NCBI GenBank assembly: GCA_029204225.1
Contig: CM055101.1
Location: forward strand, 7,380,429-7,444,428
Length of the DNA stretch: 64,000 nucleotides
Reading direction: 5' to 3'
From: Diphasiastrum complanatum
Lineage: Eukaryota > Streptophyta > Lycopodiopsida > Lycopodiales > Lycopodiaceae
The translations under genes were made by a program, and so were the position numbers. How positions within the stretch are numbered: position 1 is the first letter of the stretch; each line of letters begins with the position of its first letter. This document shows, in pieces, positions 22,801 through 34,679 of this stretch. The notes under the pieces were generated by a model that saw only the letters and a program-made list of their open reading frames with translations, had not been told where the DNA came from and did no database searches.

Positions 22801-23753
22801 TCTTGTCATGTGAGATGAGGCTCCACTATCAATCCACCAAGGATCATTATCATCTATGTTGGCTAACAAACTTGAAGTCATAACAAGTGATTCACATGTG
22901 TTATGTTCTTCCTCATCTATTGTAAGATTTCCTTGCCTCTCTCCTTGCTCTCTTTTCTTCTTATAACATTCATTTGCAAAATGACCTTTTATCCCACAAT
23001 AAAAGCACTTGAACTTTGACTTATTGTTCTTAGTAGAAGAGGAAGAGGAAGAGTGATCATCATGATCAAAGTTACCACCTTTGGACCATTTCCCTTTGCC
23101 TTTACCTTTGCCCTTGAATTTGCCTTTTGTGAAGAAAGCCTCTTCACCTCCACCTTGCAAGGATGCACCATCAAGCTTTGATTGCAACCTATGTTCTTCA
23201 GCCAATAAGATTTCTTGCAAGTCAACCACACTTGGCAAGACTCTTTGAATGGCAAAACTTTGCACAAGGTTAGCATGTTCATTTAGCAAACCATTCAACA
23301 TAACTTGGACTATTTCACCATCTTTTATGTTCTCATCAATGCATGCTAAATCATCACTTAGGGACTTAACTCTCAAGATAAATGCATGAGCACTTTCACC
23401 CTCTCTTTGCCTACTAGAAAATATTTGTCTCCTTAGGGTCAATACCCTAGATGTGGACTTTGATTCAAAGAGCTTCTTTAAGGCATTCCATGCCTCACTT
23501 GCACTTTGACACTTTCCAACTTCCTTGAGAAGTTCATTTGTAACATTCATTTTAATGATATGAAGAGCCCTTTTGGCCTTCTTATCAAACTTTGTTGCTC
23601 TTGAAGTGTGAGAGGTCTCTCTTCAATTTCTGCAACTATGTCCATGAGTTCATTCAACTCAAGTAAGGACTCCATCCTCACTTTCCAAGTAGAGTAGTTT
23701 GATGAACTCAACCTTTCACTAGACTCTAGCATGATCCCACCATTGGAAGCCAT
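19801..23753 (-). pseudogene. Gag-pol polyprotein of copia C#1
   Basis: ATG at 23753 (MASNGGIMLESSERL). A 1-bp deletion near 23590 shifts the frame within early gag; the main frame then runs 1,053 residues. It contains the gag helical domain, CCHC knuckle CFYCGIKGHFANEC, protease WWIDSGASSHM, integrase HKRLGHPN / CEHCALSK / HSDIHSS / RSDNGGEYT / NGVAERKN, RT with KARLVAKGYAQ, MDVTNAFLNG and the catalytic LLIYVDDIIL, and the RT end (RPDLSFVVGKLSQFM). A TGG-to-TAG stop at about 20388 precedes RNase H, which is otherwise intact (SDSDFAGDQMDRKS, WLSKKQPTISLSSTEAEY, HIEIAHHFVRDQV). The final stop overlaps the LTR start. Apart from the frameshift and the stop, all catalytic motifs look intact. Confidence 0.93.
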
Positions 23754-24925
23754 GATTCTAATGTTTCTTCAACTTTTAGGTTTTGTCCTAAAGCACTTAG
23801 CACTCACTTTTCTCTCAACAAATGATAGATAAAGAGATCTATGAAGATTTAGGACCCTAAAACACTTCTATCTTGAACCTAGATGGTTTCCAAGCATAGA
23901 AAGGAAGATTGAAACACATGCAACACTTTGCACACACTAAGAATGGATTACAAAATCAAACCAACCTGAACACACTCTTGCTTAAGCTCTCAAACTTTCC
24001 AGCAAGTGACCAAATCAAGTTATGGTGTGAAGAGTTACTTGCATTCTTAGAAAATACCCAAAACTAGGATGCCAAGATTACCTAGTAATGAACAAACTTG
24101 ATCAACATATGATCAACACACTAAGATATTGATTCAACCTGTAAAACCACATGTAAACCACACTTCTAAAAGTTTATAAACTCCAGCAAGTGATAAATAC
24201 AAGATTTAGAGGTGAATGAATGAGCACACTTAGTGAATCACAAGACTAGCTTCACTATCTTGTCAAATCTTGGTGTTTAGATGTAGATCTAAGATCACTT
24301 CACATGAGAATGTTCCTCAACCTGTTAAGAACCTGAAAACACACTTGCATAATGGTTAACACCTTCCAGCAAATGCTCCAATCAAATTACATAAGGAGAG
24401 TTACTTACATGCTCAACAAAGTACACCAAAATTTATGCCAAAATTGATGACAATCTTTACAATATGCTCTTCAAAATGGAGCTTACAATATGTTCACCCA
24501 AAAAAGGGGATCTTTCATCCAAATGGGAGCTTTGCTCAGCCTTTAGGAGAATTACAACTCACTCAAAAGAGCATTTGTCATCCACTTAAGGAGAAGTTTC
24601 ATCCACTTAAGGAGAGTGTTCATCCAAGAATGGAGATTGTCAACAATAGGATTGAAAAGAACATTGTTAGTATTGAATATGCACAAGCCTCACAATCACA
24701 AATGATTAGGTGTTATGATCTGATCCAAAATAGTTTCTTTTCAGCCTCTGATCTTCAATAGACCTGAAATATGCTTTTGATCCACAAGTTCAACTCACAA
24801 AACAAAGGTTAGTAAGATTTGATCAACAAAGCAATGCAAAATCATGCTAGAACTTGATCAAACATCCAAATATCACCAAAAATGGAATACTTACTGTAAA
24901 TAGAAGCCAACCAGCTCTGATACCA
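23754..24925 (-). other. Long leader of copia C#1 with primer site
   Basis: 1.17 kb untranslated. On the minus strand it holds three diverged reiterations of a block centred on acttgctgga followed by caggtt. A 108-codon frame on the opposite strand (24435-24761) is present in both C copies but has repeated HPLKE-like words and no recognisable domain. The primer site is 24913-24925. Confidence 0.7.
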
Positions 24926-25580
24926 TGTGAAAAATACAGATCCTAAGTGGATCTAAACTCCAAGATCATTGGCTTGAATGCTTGCACTCCAAACTACATA
25001 AGCTAGGAATTGGCAACACATTCTATGCTACCTAGAATGCAAAGAACTTGATCAAAAAGCATTTATCACAAATGGAAACTTCCATAAACATCAAGTGCGG
25101 CCCAAAATAGCATTATACAGTCCATAATACATCAGCCTATCACTTTTGGAAAGCACCTAAGATCATACACAATAGCTTGAAGACAATACACACAACAATG
25201 CTCTCAATGGAGGAAGAAACAATGACAATGATCTATTGATCTCAATGAAGCATACAAAAGGTTTCTCCAACCTGTTCTCCACGACTTCCCTACTATTTAT
25301 GGATGAGGAAGATGACTCTCTCTCCTCTCTCTAGAAGGTACTTGACCCTAGATATTCCCTATATAGGAAAAATAGCTAAAAATGGCTTATATGACCAAAA
25401 TACATCAAAATGGTCTCATTTTGAAGGGTATGAAGTTTGACACTTCATCATACTGAAAAAATACAGTAAATAAAAACATTGTGGCCTGGTTCACACGTGT
25501 GAAACTCCAGAACCAAAACTATTTACAATTTTAGCCAATTTAGGCCTCAAACTAGCTAGGAAATGTTGACAATTTTCATA
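24926..25580 (-). repeat. 5' LTR of copia C#1
   Basis: 655 bp, with CACACGTGTG at 25492-25501. Its outer end reads TA instead of TG in element orientation and abuts gtagg, which is family A LTR sequence. Confidence 0.92.
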
Positions 25581-25762
25581 GTAGGGATGACCACCAAATA
25601 GACATGACCAACTCTCTTGACTTGACCTAACCTACATTAGGATGGGTTTCCCATGTGGCATCATGGCCTCACATGTGCGGGACCCACTTGTGTACACAAT
25701 TTACACTATTCTACATGGTTTTTGATCAAGCTAGATTTGCCAATTTTTGGCAATTCTTCACA
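25581..25762 (-). repeat. First 182 bp of the copia A#2 5' LTR, inverted
   Basis: The reverse complement starts TGTGAAGAATTGCC and runs to ...catccctac. The remaining 524 bp are at 34680-35203 in plus orientation. Joined over the shared cctac duplication the two pieces total exactly 701 bp, the length of the other A LTRs. The adjacent agtgg (25763-25767) is the complement of ccact at 39071-39075, the A#2 target duplication. Confidence 0.93.
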
Positions 25763-26619
25763 AGTGGAAACCTATCCCCGGCAACGGCGCCATTGTGGGG
25801 TCGAAGATCTCTCGTAGTATAGCCCTCCCGCATGTAAACAAGGGTTAGATCACTGGATAGGTACCTAACTATGCATAGATGCTAGTTTTAGTTAATTTCC
25901 TACTTTCTCCCTTAACTCTACTCACCACTAACACTACTCTCCTTTAACTCTACTCCTCTACACTAACATTCATCATGATTTGGGTGAACTTGAAGGGATA
26001 GAAAAGAAGAGGTTAAGAAGATAAGAGAGAAAGAGAGTGAGATAGAGAGTGAGGGTGGAGGTTAGCTCAAATGCTCCTTATGCTTGCTAATGGAAAAGCA
26101 TTCACTATGGCAAACAATAAACATGGAAATAGAAAGCAATGGAAAACACAATGAAGAGCATTAGCAAGTAGTGAATAGCAAATGAGGATGCTTCTCTTCC
26201 AAAAATGGTAGAGTTTTCTCCTTCTCATTAAGCATGGAAATAGTGTACAAATGGTGCCTTTTTATAAAATGGGGAAGGCCCTTGCCCCTCAATGCTATTG
26301 GCTAATATTCACAATGATCCTATCCATTCATCTTGGACCCAACTTGATCCAAGGGTCCACAAAAAGTACATTAGAAATCACAAGATTCATGTGATTCCCA
26401 ATTTGGATCCAACTCTAAAAAACAATCTCTAAGTTTAAAAATGACATTGGGCCTCTAGTTTTATTTTAATTCCAAGACCCAAGTCAAGTTTATTTTATTT
26501 ACAACTTTAATTGCGTGCTCATTGGGCCATGGGCTTATACACACAGGATGCCATGCCCTCGGAACACATTTTATTGGAGGATTTTATTTATTTACACTTT
26601 GTTGGGAATACCCCCAACA
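25763..26619 (-). repeat. 5' LTR, primer site and leader start of Ty3 G#2, inverted
   Basis: On the minus strand this is an 826-bp LTR (25794-26619) starting TGTTGGGGGTATTCCC and ending CCCCACA, then a one-base gap and the primer site (25775-25792), then the first bases of the leader up to the A#2 insertion. The leader continues at 39071 on the plus strand. A TATA-like tataaaaagg lies on the minus strand near 26260-26270. Confidence 0.92.
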
Positions 26620-26698
26620 TAAGCGAGGTTTCAAGCTTATAGAATACACAAGCAAATGCATAAGGTATGTTAGGCATTCTAAATTTTAAAGAAAACCT

Positions 26699-26778
<80 letters not shown>

Positions 26779-27308
26779 GTGAGATAGTTTTGTTTGTTAG
26801 TTTTTCATTGTTTATTCATGAGGTATATAATGCATTCTAAATTTGGGTAGATTACATTTGAGTAATAAAGTGCATTTTCATAGTATCTTCAACAAATTGA
26901 GATTGATGTAACAATGATTAATGATATTTAATTTAACAATGATTCTTGGATTTGTATTCTAACAATTATCATTTTGTTGATTGATTTGTAATCTAACAAT
27001 GATTTGGTTTTCATTGTTTGCTTTTATAGAAAAAAAAAGAGATGCATCTTAGAAAGAATTAGAGATCATCCAAACAATAGATGAGGTATGTTTTTATCAT
27101 CTTAAATTGATGTTTTTGTTTGTTTTTTATTGTTTGTATAAATTTACAACAAATTTATACAAGATGAAATAGAAAAACATAAACAATAAACAATCATTCC
27201 ATACATATTTGCATCTAATTCATGAAAAGAGCATTGATACTAATACTCTTTTGTTCTACTTTTGCAAATACTAAAAATACATCAAATATAAGAAGTAATA
27301 GCAGGCTC
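26620..27308 (-). other. 3' flank of the transposase-like gene with a (GA)n tract
   Basis: AT-rich, no supported gene. It contains a perfect GA dinucleotide run at 26702-26775 (37 units). It lies between the Ty3 G#2 LTR and the last recognisable transposase exon, so it is probably the gene's 3' region. Confidence 0.5.
26702..26775 (+). repeat. (GA)37 microsatellite
   Basis: An uninterrupted GA run, 74 bases. Confidence 0.97.
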
Positions 27309-28275
27309 TTAGTCTTCGCTATCTTTTCCCTCATCGTTGTCCAAAGCCAAATCTTGTCCTTCATCTTCGCCTTTGTCCCCTTCATCTTCATTCCCTTCTT
27401 CTCTTCGGTTTCCTCTGGTACTTTTTTCCACAAATTAAGCGGATGCCCTCTACATACACATTCACAAAACAAATTAATAATTATTAGCCAAACACATGTC
27501 ATAAAACTGAAATGAAATACAAATTGCGTATCAAAAATACGAGAAATACAAATTATGTAACAAAAATTTACCCTTGGATGTACGCCTTGTGTCGCAAGAT
27601 GATCAACCAAGGCACTATAGCCATGGCGATATCCAATATTGTACTCGCCATTTGTATACTTATGCCCATAAACTTCAACCTACATCAACACAAATCGATG
27701 ATTAGAAAAAAGCAAAAAATTATTGGTAAACAATAAACATATGAAATGCAATTAGCTAAAAGAGAATTGCTTACAAATTGGGCATGCATATTGGCCTTGC
27801 CTCCCGATCCAAGGTGAGATTGGCCTAAAAGATTAAGCCTTGATTTTGTTGCCTCTCTTTGTTGCTTAAAGTGCTCGGGATTAGGATGCTTGGATTCATA
27901 AACAACTTTTTTCCAATCTTTTTTAGATGCCCATCCTGGCCTCTTCTTGCCTTTACTACATAATCGTCTTAATGATTGGTGCTTATGACGAATATGCGTA
28001 CACATACTCGTCTTTGCCCATTTGTCATTAAATTGATTTGGTTGTGGAAACTCATGGTACAATATATCAAGTATCTTGTCCTTGTCCCCTTGGTCTTGTT
28101 GCTCCCAAGGGTTAAACAAATCGTGACCAAAGTATTTAAGAGTAAGGTCATGCAATCTATTGATGACGACCTTACCCCTAATGTCCATGATGATGGAACT
28201 GTCCTCATCAAGGTCATAGAAAATATTCGTGGATTCTTCCGACGGCATGTCTGTCGAAACGAATCCACGATCTTG
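27309..28275 (-). pseudogene. Plant transposase-like gene (Ptta/En/Spm type), main exons
   Basis: The long first block on the minus strand (28275 to about 27775) reads DRGFVSTDMPSEEST, IRGKVVINRLHDLTLKYFG, WAKTSMCTHIRHKHQSLRRL, RPGWASKKDWKKVV, and ends LLGQSHLGSGGKANMHAQF. The late WxKxxxxW/K-rich segment with the G-S-G-G-K-A motif resembles the conserved core of plant transposase domains of the En/Spm (CACTA) group. Introns with GT...AG ends can be drawn at 27680-27774 and 27450-27571, giving a middle exon (VEVYGHKYTNGEYNIGYRHG). A last exon has an acidic frame ending at 27309 (EDEGQDLALDNDEGKDSED); its frame relative to the acceptor is uncertain. The 5' end of the gene is at 18988-19150. 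The family assignment is by eye and moderate. Confidence 0.65.
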
Positions 28276-28930
28276 TGTGAAAATTGTCAACATTTCCTAG
28301 CTAGTTTGAGGCCTAAATTGGCTAAAATTGTAAATAGTTTTGGTTCTGGAGTTTCACACGTGTGAACCAGGCCACAATGTTTTTATTTACTGTATTTTTT
28401 CAGTATGATGAAGTGTCAAACTTCATACCCTTCAAAATGAGACCATTTTGATGTATTTTGGTCATATAAGCCATTTTTAGCTATTTTTCCTATATAGGGA
28501 ATATCTAGGGTCAAGTACCTTCTAGAGAGAGGAGAGAGAGTCATCTTCCTCATCCATAAATAGTAGGGAAGTCGTGGAGAACAGGTTGGAGAAACCTTTT
28601 GTATGCTTCATTGAGATCAATAGATCATTGTCATTGTTTCTTCCTCCATTGAGAGCATTGTTGTGTGTATTGTCTTCAAGCTATTGTGTATGATCTTAGG
28701 TGCTTTCCAAAAGTGATAGGCTGATGTATTATGGACTGTATAATGCTATTTTGGGCCGCACTTGATGTTTATGGAAGTTTCCATTTGTGATAAATGCTTT
28801 TTGATCAAGTTCTTTGCATTCTAGGTAGCATAGAATGTGTTGCCAATTCCTAGCTTATGTAGTTTGGAGTGCAAGCATTCAAGCCAATGATCTTGGAGTT
28901 TAGATCCACTTAGGATCTGTATTTTTCACA
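28276..28930 (+). repeat. 5' LTR of copia C#2
   Basis: 655 bp with CACACGTGTG at 28355-28364, followed immediately by TGGTATCAGAGC. Confidence 0.96.
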
Positions 28931-30102
28931 TGGTATCAGAGCTGGTTGGCTTCTATTTACAGTAAGTATTCCATTTTTGGTGATATTTGGATGTTTGATC
29001 AAGTTCTAGCATGATTTTGCATTGCTTTGTTGATCAAATCTTACTAACCTTTGTTTTGTGAGTTGAACTTGTGGATCAAAAGCATATTTCAGGTCTATTG
29101 AAGATCAGAGGCTGAAAAGAAACTATTTTGGATCAGATCATAACACCTAATCATTTGTGATTGTGAGGCTTGTGCATATTCAATACTAACAATGTTCTTT
29201 TCAATCCTATTGTTGACAATCTCCATTCTTGGATGAACACTCTCCTTAAGTGGATGAAACTTCTCCTTAAGTGGATGACAAATGCTCTTTTGAGTGAGTT
29301 GTAATTCTCCTAAAGGCTGAGCAAAGCTCCCATTTGGATGAAAGATCCCCTTTTTTGGGTGAACATATTGTAAGCTCCATTTTGAAGAGCATATTGTAAA
29401 GATTGTCATCAATTTTGGCATAAATTTTGGTGTACTTTGTTGAGCATGTAAGTAACTCTCCTTATGTAATTTGATTGGAGCATTTGCTGGAAGGTGTTAA
29501 CCATTATGCAAGTGTGTTTTCAGGTTCTTAACAGGTTGAGGAACATTCTCATGTGAAGTGATCTTAGATCTACATCTAAACACCAAGATTTGACAAGATA
29601 GTGAAGCTAGTCTTGTGATTCACTAAGTGTGCTCATTCATTCACCTCTAAATCTTGTATTTATCACTTGCTGGAGTTTATAAACTTTTAGAAGTGTGGTT
29701 TACATGTGGTTTTACAGGTTGAATCAATATCTTAGTGTGTTGATCATATGTTGATCAAGTTTGTTCATTACTAGGTAATCTTGGCATCCTAGTTTTGGGT
29801 ATTTTCTAAGAATGCAAGTAACTCTTCACACCATAACTTGATTTGGTCACTTGCTGGAAAGTTTGAGAGCTTAAGCAAGAGTGTGTTCAGGTTGGTTTGA
29901 TTTTGTAATCCATTCTTAGTGTGTGCAAAGTGTTGCATGTGTTTCAATCTTCCTTTCTATGCTTGGAAACCATCTAGGTTCAAGATAGAAGTGTTTTAGG
30001 GTCCTAAATCTTCATAGATCTCTTTATCTATCATTTGTTGAGAGAAAAGTGAGTGCTAAGTGCTTTAGGACAAAACCTAAAAGTTGAAGAAACATTAGAA
30101 TC
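28931..30102 (+). other. Leader of copia C#2
   Basis: Plus-strand version of the C leader, with the primer site at its start and the same three-fold reiterated block (near 29480, 29660 and 29850). No coding frame on the sense strand. Confidence 0.8.
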
Positions 30103-33100
30103 ATGGCTTCCAATGGTGGGATCATGCTAGAGTCTAGTGAAAGGTTGAGTTCATCAAACTACTCTACTTGGAAAGTGAGGATGGAGTCCTTACTTGAGTT
30201 GAATGAACTCATGGACATAGTTGCAGAAATTGAAGAGAGACCTCTCACACTTCAAGAGCAACAAAGTTTGATAAGAAGGCCAAAAGGGCTCTTCATATCA
30301 TTAAAATGAATGTTACAAATGAACTTCTCAAGGAAGTTGGAAAGTGTCAAAGTGCAAGTGAGGCATGGAATGCCTTAAAGAAGCTCTTTGAATCAAAGTC
30401 CACATCTAGGGTATTGACCCTAAGGAGACAAATATTTTCTAGTAGGCAAAGAGAGGGTGAAAGTGCTCATGCATTTATCTTGAGAGTTAAGTCCCTAAGT
30501 GATGATTTAGCATGCATTGATGAGAACATAAAAGATGGTGAAATAGTCCAAGTTATGTTGAATGGTTTGCTAAATGAACATGCTAACCTTGTGCAAAGTT
30601 TTGCCATTCAAAGAGTCTTGCCAAGTGTGGTTGACTTGCAAGAAATCTTATTGGCTGAAGAACATAGGTTGCAATCAAAGCTTGATGGTGCATCCTTGCA
30701 AGGTGGAGGTGAAGAGGCTTTCTTCACAAAAGGCAAATTCAAGGGCAAAGGTAAAGGCAAAGGGAAATGGTCCAAAGGTGGTAACTTTGATCATGATGAT
30801 CACTCTTCCTCTTCCTCTTCTACTAAGAACAATAAGTCAAAGTTCAAGTGCTTTTATTGTGGGATAAAAGGTCATTTTGCAAATGAATGTTATAAGAAGA
30901 AAAGAGAGCAAGGAGAGAGGCAAGGAAATCTTACAATAGATGAGGAAGAACATAACACATGTGAATCACTTGTTATGACTTCAAGTTTGTTAGCCAACAT
31001 AGATGATAATGATCCTTGGTGGATTGATAGTGGAGCCTCATCTCACATGACAAGACATAAGGAATACTTTACATCCTTATTGTCTTATGAGGGAGAAGGT
31101 AACATCATCTACACTGCAAATGATGGTCAATGTGACATCAAAGGCATAGGCACTATTCCTATTTCCCTTTCAACAAATAGGAAAGCAAATCTTGAAAATG
31201 TTTTGTACATTCCTTCAATCACTAAGAATTTGCTTAGTGTAAGTCAAATGATTGACAAAGGACTTGATGTGGAGTTCATTGGAGATGCATGTTTGATAAG
31301 TAAATGTGGATCCTTGATTGCTCAAGGTAGGAGACATGGTAAACTTTTCAAGCTTGATGCATGTGTGATCTCTAATCATGAAGGATGTATGGCTAGGGAG
31401 CAATTGACAAACCAAGAAGTTTGGCACAAGAGGTTGGGCCATCCCAACTTCAAATCTTTGGAGGTAATGGCAAAGAAAGAGCTTGTTCTTGGTCTCCCTA
31501 AAAGTCTTGTTGCAAACAATAGTGTTTGTGAACATTGTGCCTTGTCCAAATCTCATAGACTTGCTTATTCTAGATCTACTTCTAGATCTAAAGAAGCTTT
31601 TCAACTTGTGCATTCTGATATTCATTCTTCTAGTACAACTAGCAATGGTGGGGCAAAGATGTATGCAACTTTCATTGATGACTTTAGTAGGTATACTTGG
31701 ATCTATCTTCTTAAAAGTAAGGATGAAGTGTTTGCTGCATTTGTCAAGTTCAAGAATGAAATGGAAAACCAATTCAATACAAAGATCAAATGCTTAAGAT
31801 CTGATAATGGAGGGGAATACACCTCAAATAGGTTCAAAGACTTTTGTATAGCACATGGGATTAAGAGGGAGATGTCTAGTCCTAGGACTCCACAACAGAA
31901 TGGAGTGGCCGAGAGGAAGAATAGAACCCTTTGTGAATGTGCCAAGGCAATGAGACTACATGCTAATCTTGCTAAGTCTTTTTGGGGGGAAGCTTTAGCA
32001 TGTGCTAACTATCTATGTAATAGATGGACAAGTGCTTCCTTGGATGGTAAAACTCCTCATGAGGTTCTTTATGGTAGAAGGCCGAGTGTCAAGCATTGTA
32101 GGATCTTTGGATGTACATGTTTTGTCAATATCACACTTGATGATAGAACTAAAGAAGATCCTTCATCAAAGAAGGGTGTGTTTGTTGGCTATAGTGAAGT
32201 AAGCAAGGCTTACAAAGTGTACATTCCTTCTACAAAGAAAGTTGTCATAAGTAGGGATGTCATCTTTCATGAAGAGAATGTTTCCAATGTTGTTGATGTT
32301 GATGTTGATGTGCCTACTAATCATCATGATGTGCAAGATGTCTTGGATGAAGATGGAGATGCCACTCCAAAGCAAACTTCAAGGAAGACTCAAAGGCAAA
32401 GGGCTAAGCCATCAAGGCTAACCTATGATGAAAAAGGAAAGCAAGTGGTGGGCAACTCTAACTTTGCTTTTCTTACCTCTTTTGATGAACCAACTTGTGT
32501 AGGTGAAGCAATTCAAAAGAAGGAATGGATCCAAGCCATGGATCATGAGCATCAAGCACTCATCAAAAGCAACACATGGAGGTTGGTAAAGCTTCCAAAG
32601 GACAAGAAGGCAATTGGTTGTAAGTGGATCTTCAAGATCAAGACAAATCAAGATGGATCAATCAACAAGTACAAGGCAAGGTTGGTGGCAAAGGGGTATG
32701 CTCAAGAATATGGTATTGACTATGATGAGACCTTTGCACCCGTGGCAAAGATGGTAACTATTCGAATCCTAATCTCTCTTGCAACTCTTTATGATTGGGA
32801 TATGTGGCAAATGGATGTTACTAATGCCTTCTTGAATGGTGATCTTGAAGAAGATATTTACATGGAGCAACCCAAGGGCTATGTTTCACATGATGAGCCT
32901 AATCATGTGTGCTATCTCCAAAAGAGTTTGTATGGGCTAAAGCAAGCACCAAGGAGTTGGTATGCTAAGCTCAATTCCTTCTTACTTTCTCAAAACTTTG
33001 TTATGAGAGAGTATGATCATTCTCTCTACTTTAGATTGAATGAAAATGATATCACTTTACTTTTGATCTATGTTGATGACATTATCTTAAGTGGTGGTAA

Positions 33101-34029
33101 CAATCTAGATATAGATGAAATCAAGATGGCACTCAAAAGAGAGTTTGAAATTCTTAGGAATAGAGATTATTAGAACTTCTAAATCTACATTCATATGTCA
33201 AGAAAAGTATGTTAACTCTATTCTAAAAAGGTTTCATATGGAAGATTGTAAAGTTGTTTCTACTCCTATGGAATCAAATGTAAAGCTAACTACAAGAAGT
33301 AATGAAAGATCCTTCAAGGACATTACTCTCTATAGAAAGCTAATAGGATCTCTTATATGGTTAACCATCACAAGACCTGATCTAATCTTTGTGGTTGGTA
33401 AACTAAGTCAATTTATGCAAGATCCTAGTGAGGCTCATTGGAAGCTAGGAAAGAGAGTACTTAGATACATCTCGGGATCTAGAGATTTTGGCATCTTGTA
33501 TGGAGGTACTACACCTAACCTTTGTGGATTTTCAGATTCAGATTTTGCAGGTGATCAAATGGATAGGAAGTCAACAAGTGCCTTTGCAATCTATCTTGGA
33601 GATGGAGTGGTCTCATGGCTATCAAAGAAGCAACCAACTATCTCTCTATCTTCCACCGAAGCCGAGTACAAGGCATTAACAACATGCACCAAGGAGATTC
33701 TTTGGATCAAGAGGATGTTATTGGATCTTCACTTGCTGGAACCAGAGAAGACTCCAATCATACTTTGTGATAACCTTTCAGCCCAAAGCTTGGCAAGCAA
33801 TCCTGTTTTTCATGCAAGGAGCAAGCACATTGAGATTGCTCACCATTTTGTGAGAGATCAAGTCATTGCCAAAGAGGTGGAGCTTCAACATGTCTCTTCA
33901 AAGGAGTGTGTGGCTGATATCTTCACCAAACCATTGGGAAAGGACCTATATTTAATGCATAGATCTAATCTTGGAATGTGCTCAAAGACTATGTTGAAAC
34001 TAGCATCCAATGTTGAAGAGGGAGTGTGA
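30103..34029 (+). pseudogene. Gag-pol polyprotein of copia C#2
   Basis: It has the same domain order as in C#1: gag from ATG 30103, the shared 1-bp deletion after about 30266, CCHC knuckle near 30850, protease WWIDSGASSHM near 31020, integrase with its three acidic residues, and RT with YVDD near 33070. A 26-bp deletion just after the YVDD region (near 33151) shifts the frame. The downstream RT end and RNase H frame (33115-34029) is then open to the final stop, and the Trp codon that is TAG in C#1 is intact here (EAHWKLGKR). It carries Ile for Ser in RPDLIF. The two copies therefore share one lesion and each has a private one. Confidence 0.94.
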
Positions 34030-34679
34030 AAATTGTCAACATTTCCTAGCTAGTTTGAGGCCTAAATTGGCTAAAATTGTAAATAGTTTTGGTTCTGGAG
34101 TTTCACACGTGTGAACCAGGCCACAATGTTTTTATTTACTATATTTTTTCAGTATGATGAAGTGTCAAACTTCATACCCTTCAAAATGAGACCATTTTGA
34201 TGTATTTTGGTCATATAAGCCATTTTTAGCTATTTTTCCTATATAGGGAATATCTAGGGTCAAGTACCTTCTAGAGAGAGGAGAGAGAGTCATCTTCCTC
34301 ATCCATAAATAGTAGGGAAGTCGTGGAGAACAGGTTGGAGAAACCTTTTGTATGCTTCATTGAGATCAATAGATCATTGTCATTGTTTCTTCCTCCATTG
34401 AGAGCATTGTTGTGTGTATTGTCTTCAAGCTATTGTGTATGATCTTAGGTGCTTTCCAAAAGTGATAGGCTGATGTATTATGGACTGTATAATGCTATTT
34501 TGGGCCGCACTTGATGTTTATGGAAGTTTCCATTTGTGATAAATGCTTTTTGATCAAGTTCTTTGCATTCTAGGTAGCATAGAATGTGTTGCCAATTCCT
34601 AGCTTATGTAGTTTGGAGTGCAAGCATTCAAGCCAATGATCTTGGAGTTTAGATCCACTTAGGATCTGTATTTTTCACA
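34025..34679 (+). repeat. 3' LTR of copia C#2
   Basis: 655 bp with CACACGTGTG at 34104-34113, followed by cctac, which is family A LTR sequence and the target duplication of this element's right end. Confidence 0.95.

Larger units (their letters stand above)
19151..25580 (-). mobile_element. Copia element C#1 (left, inverted copy)
   Basis: Two 655-bp LTRs (19151-19805 and 24926-25580), primer site at 24913-24925 and purine tract at 19806-19818 (complement of gaagagggag). The flanks are caaga on the left and gtagg on the right: they do not match each other but pair with the flanks of C#2. The element is nearly identical to C#2 over 6.4 kb, with only scattered differences. The LTR base next to the right flank is A where all other copies have G, giving TA in place of the terminal TG. 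Confidence 0.95.
28276..34679 (+). mobile_element. Copia element C#2 (right copy)
   Basis: Two 655-bp LTRs (28276-28930 and 34025-34679), primer site 28931-28943, and purine tract ending at 34024. The flanks are tcttg (28271-28275) and cctac (34680-34684), mismatched to each other but complementary to the flanks of C#1. Family, length and sequence match C#1 except for scattered substitutions, the 26-bp RT deletion and the Trp/stop difference. Confidence 0.96.

Noticed and set aside
24435-24761. 108-codon frame antisense to the copia C leader, also at 29095-29421 on the other strand
   Set aside because: Its presence in both copies follows from the two elements being nearly identical; it has no domain and lies antisense in a repetitive leader.
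30240-30310. Programmed -1 frameshift in copia C gag at the CCAAAAGGG run
   Set aside because: Alignment with copia E places the lost base upstream, at an AGG codon before the run, so a simple 1-bp deletion explains the break better than a slippery site.
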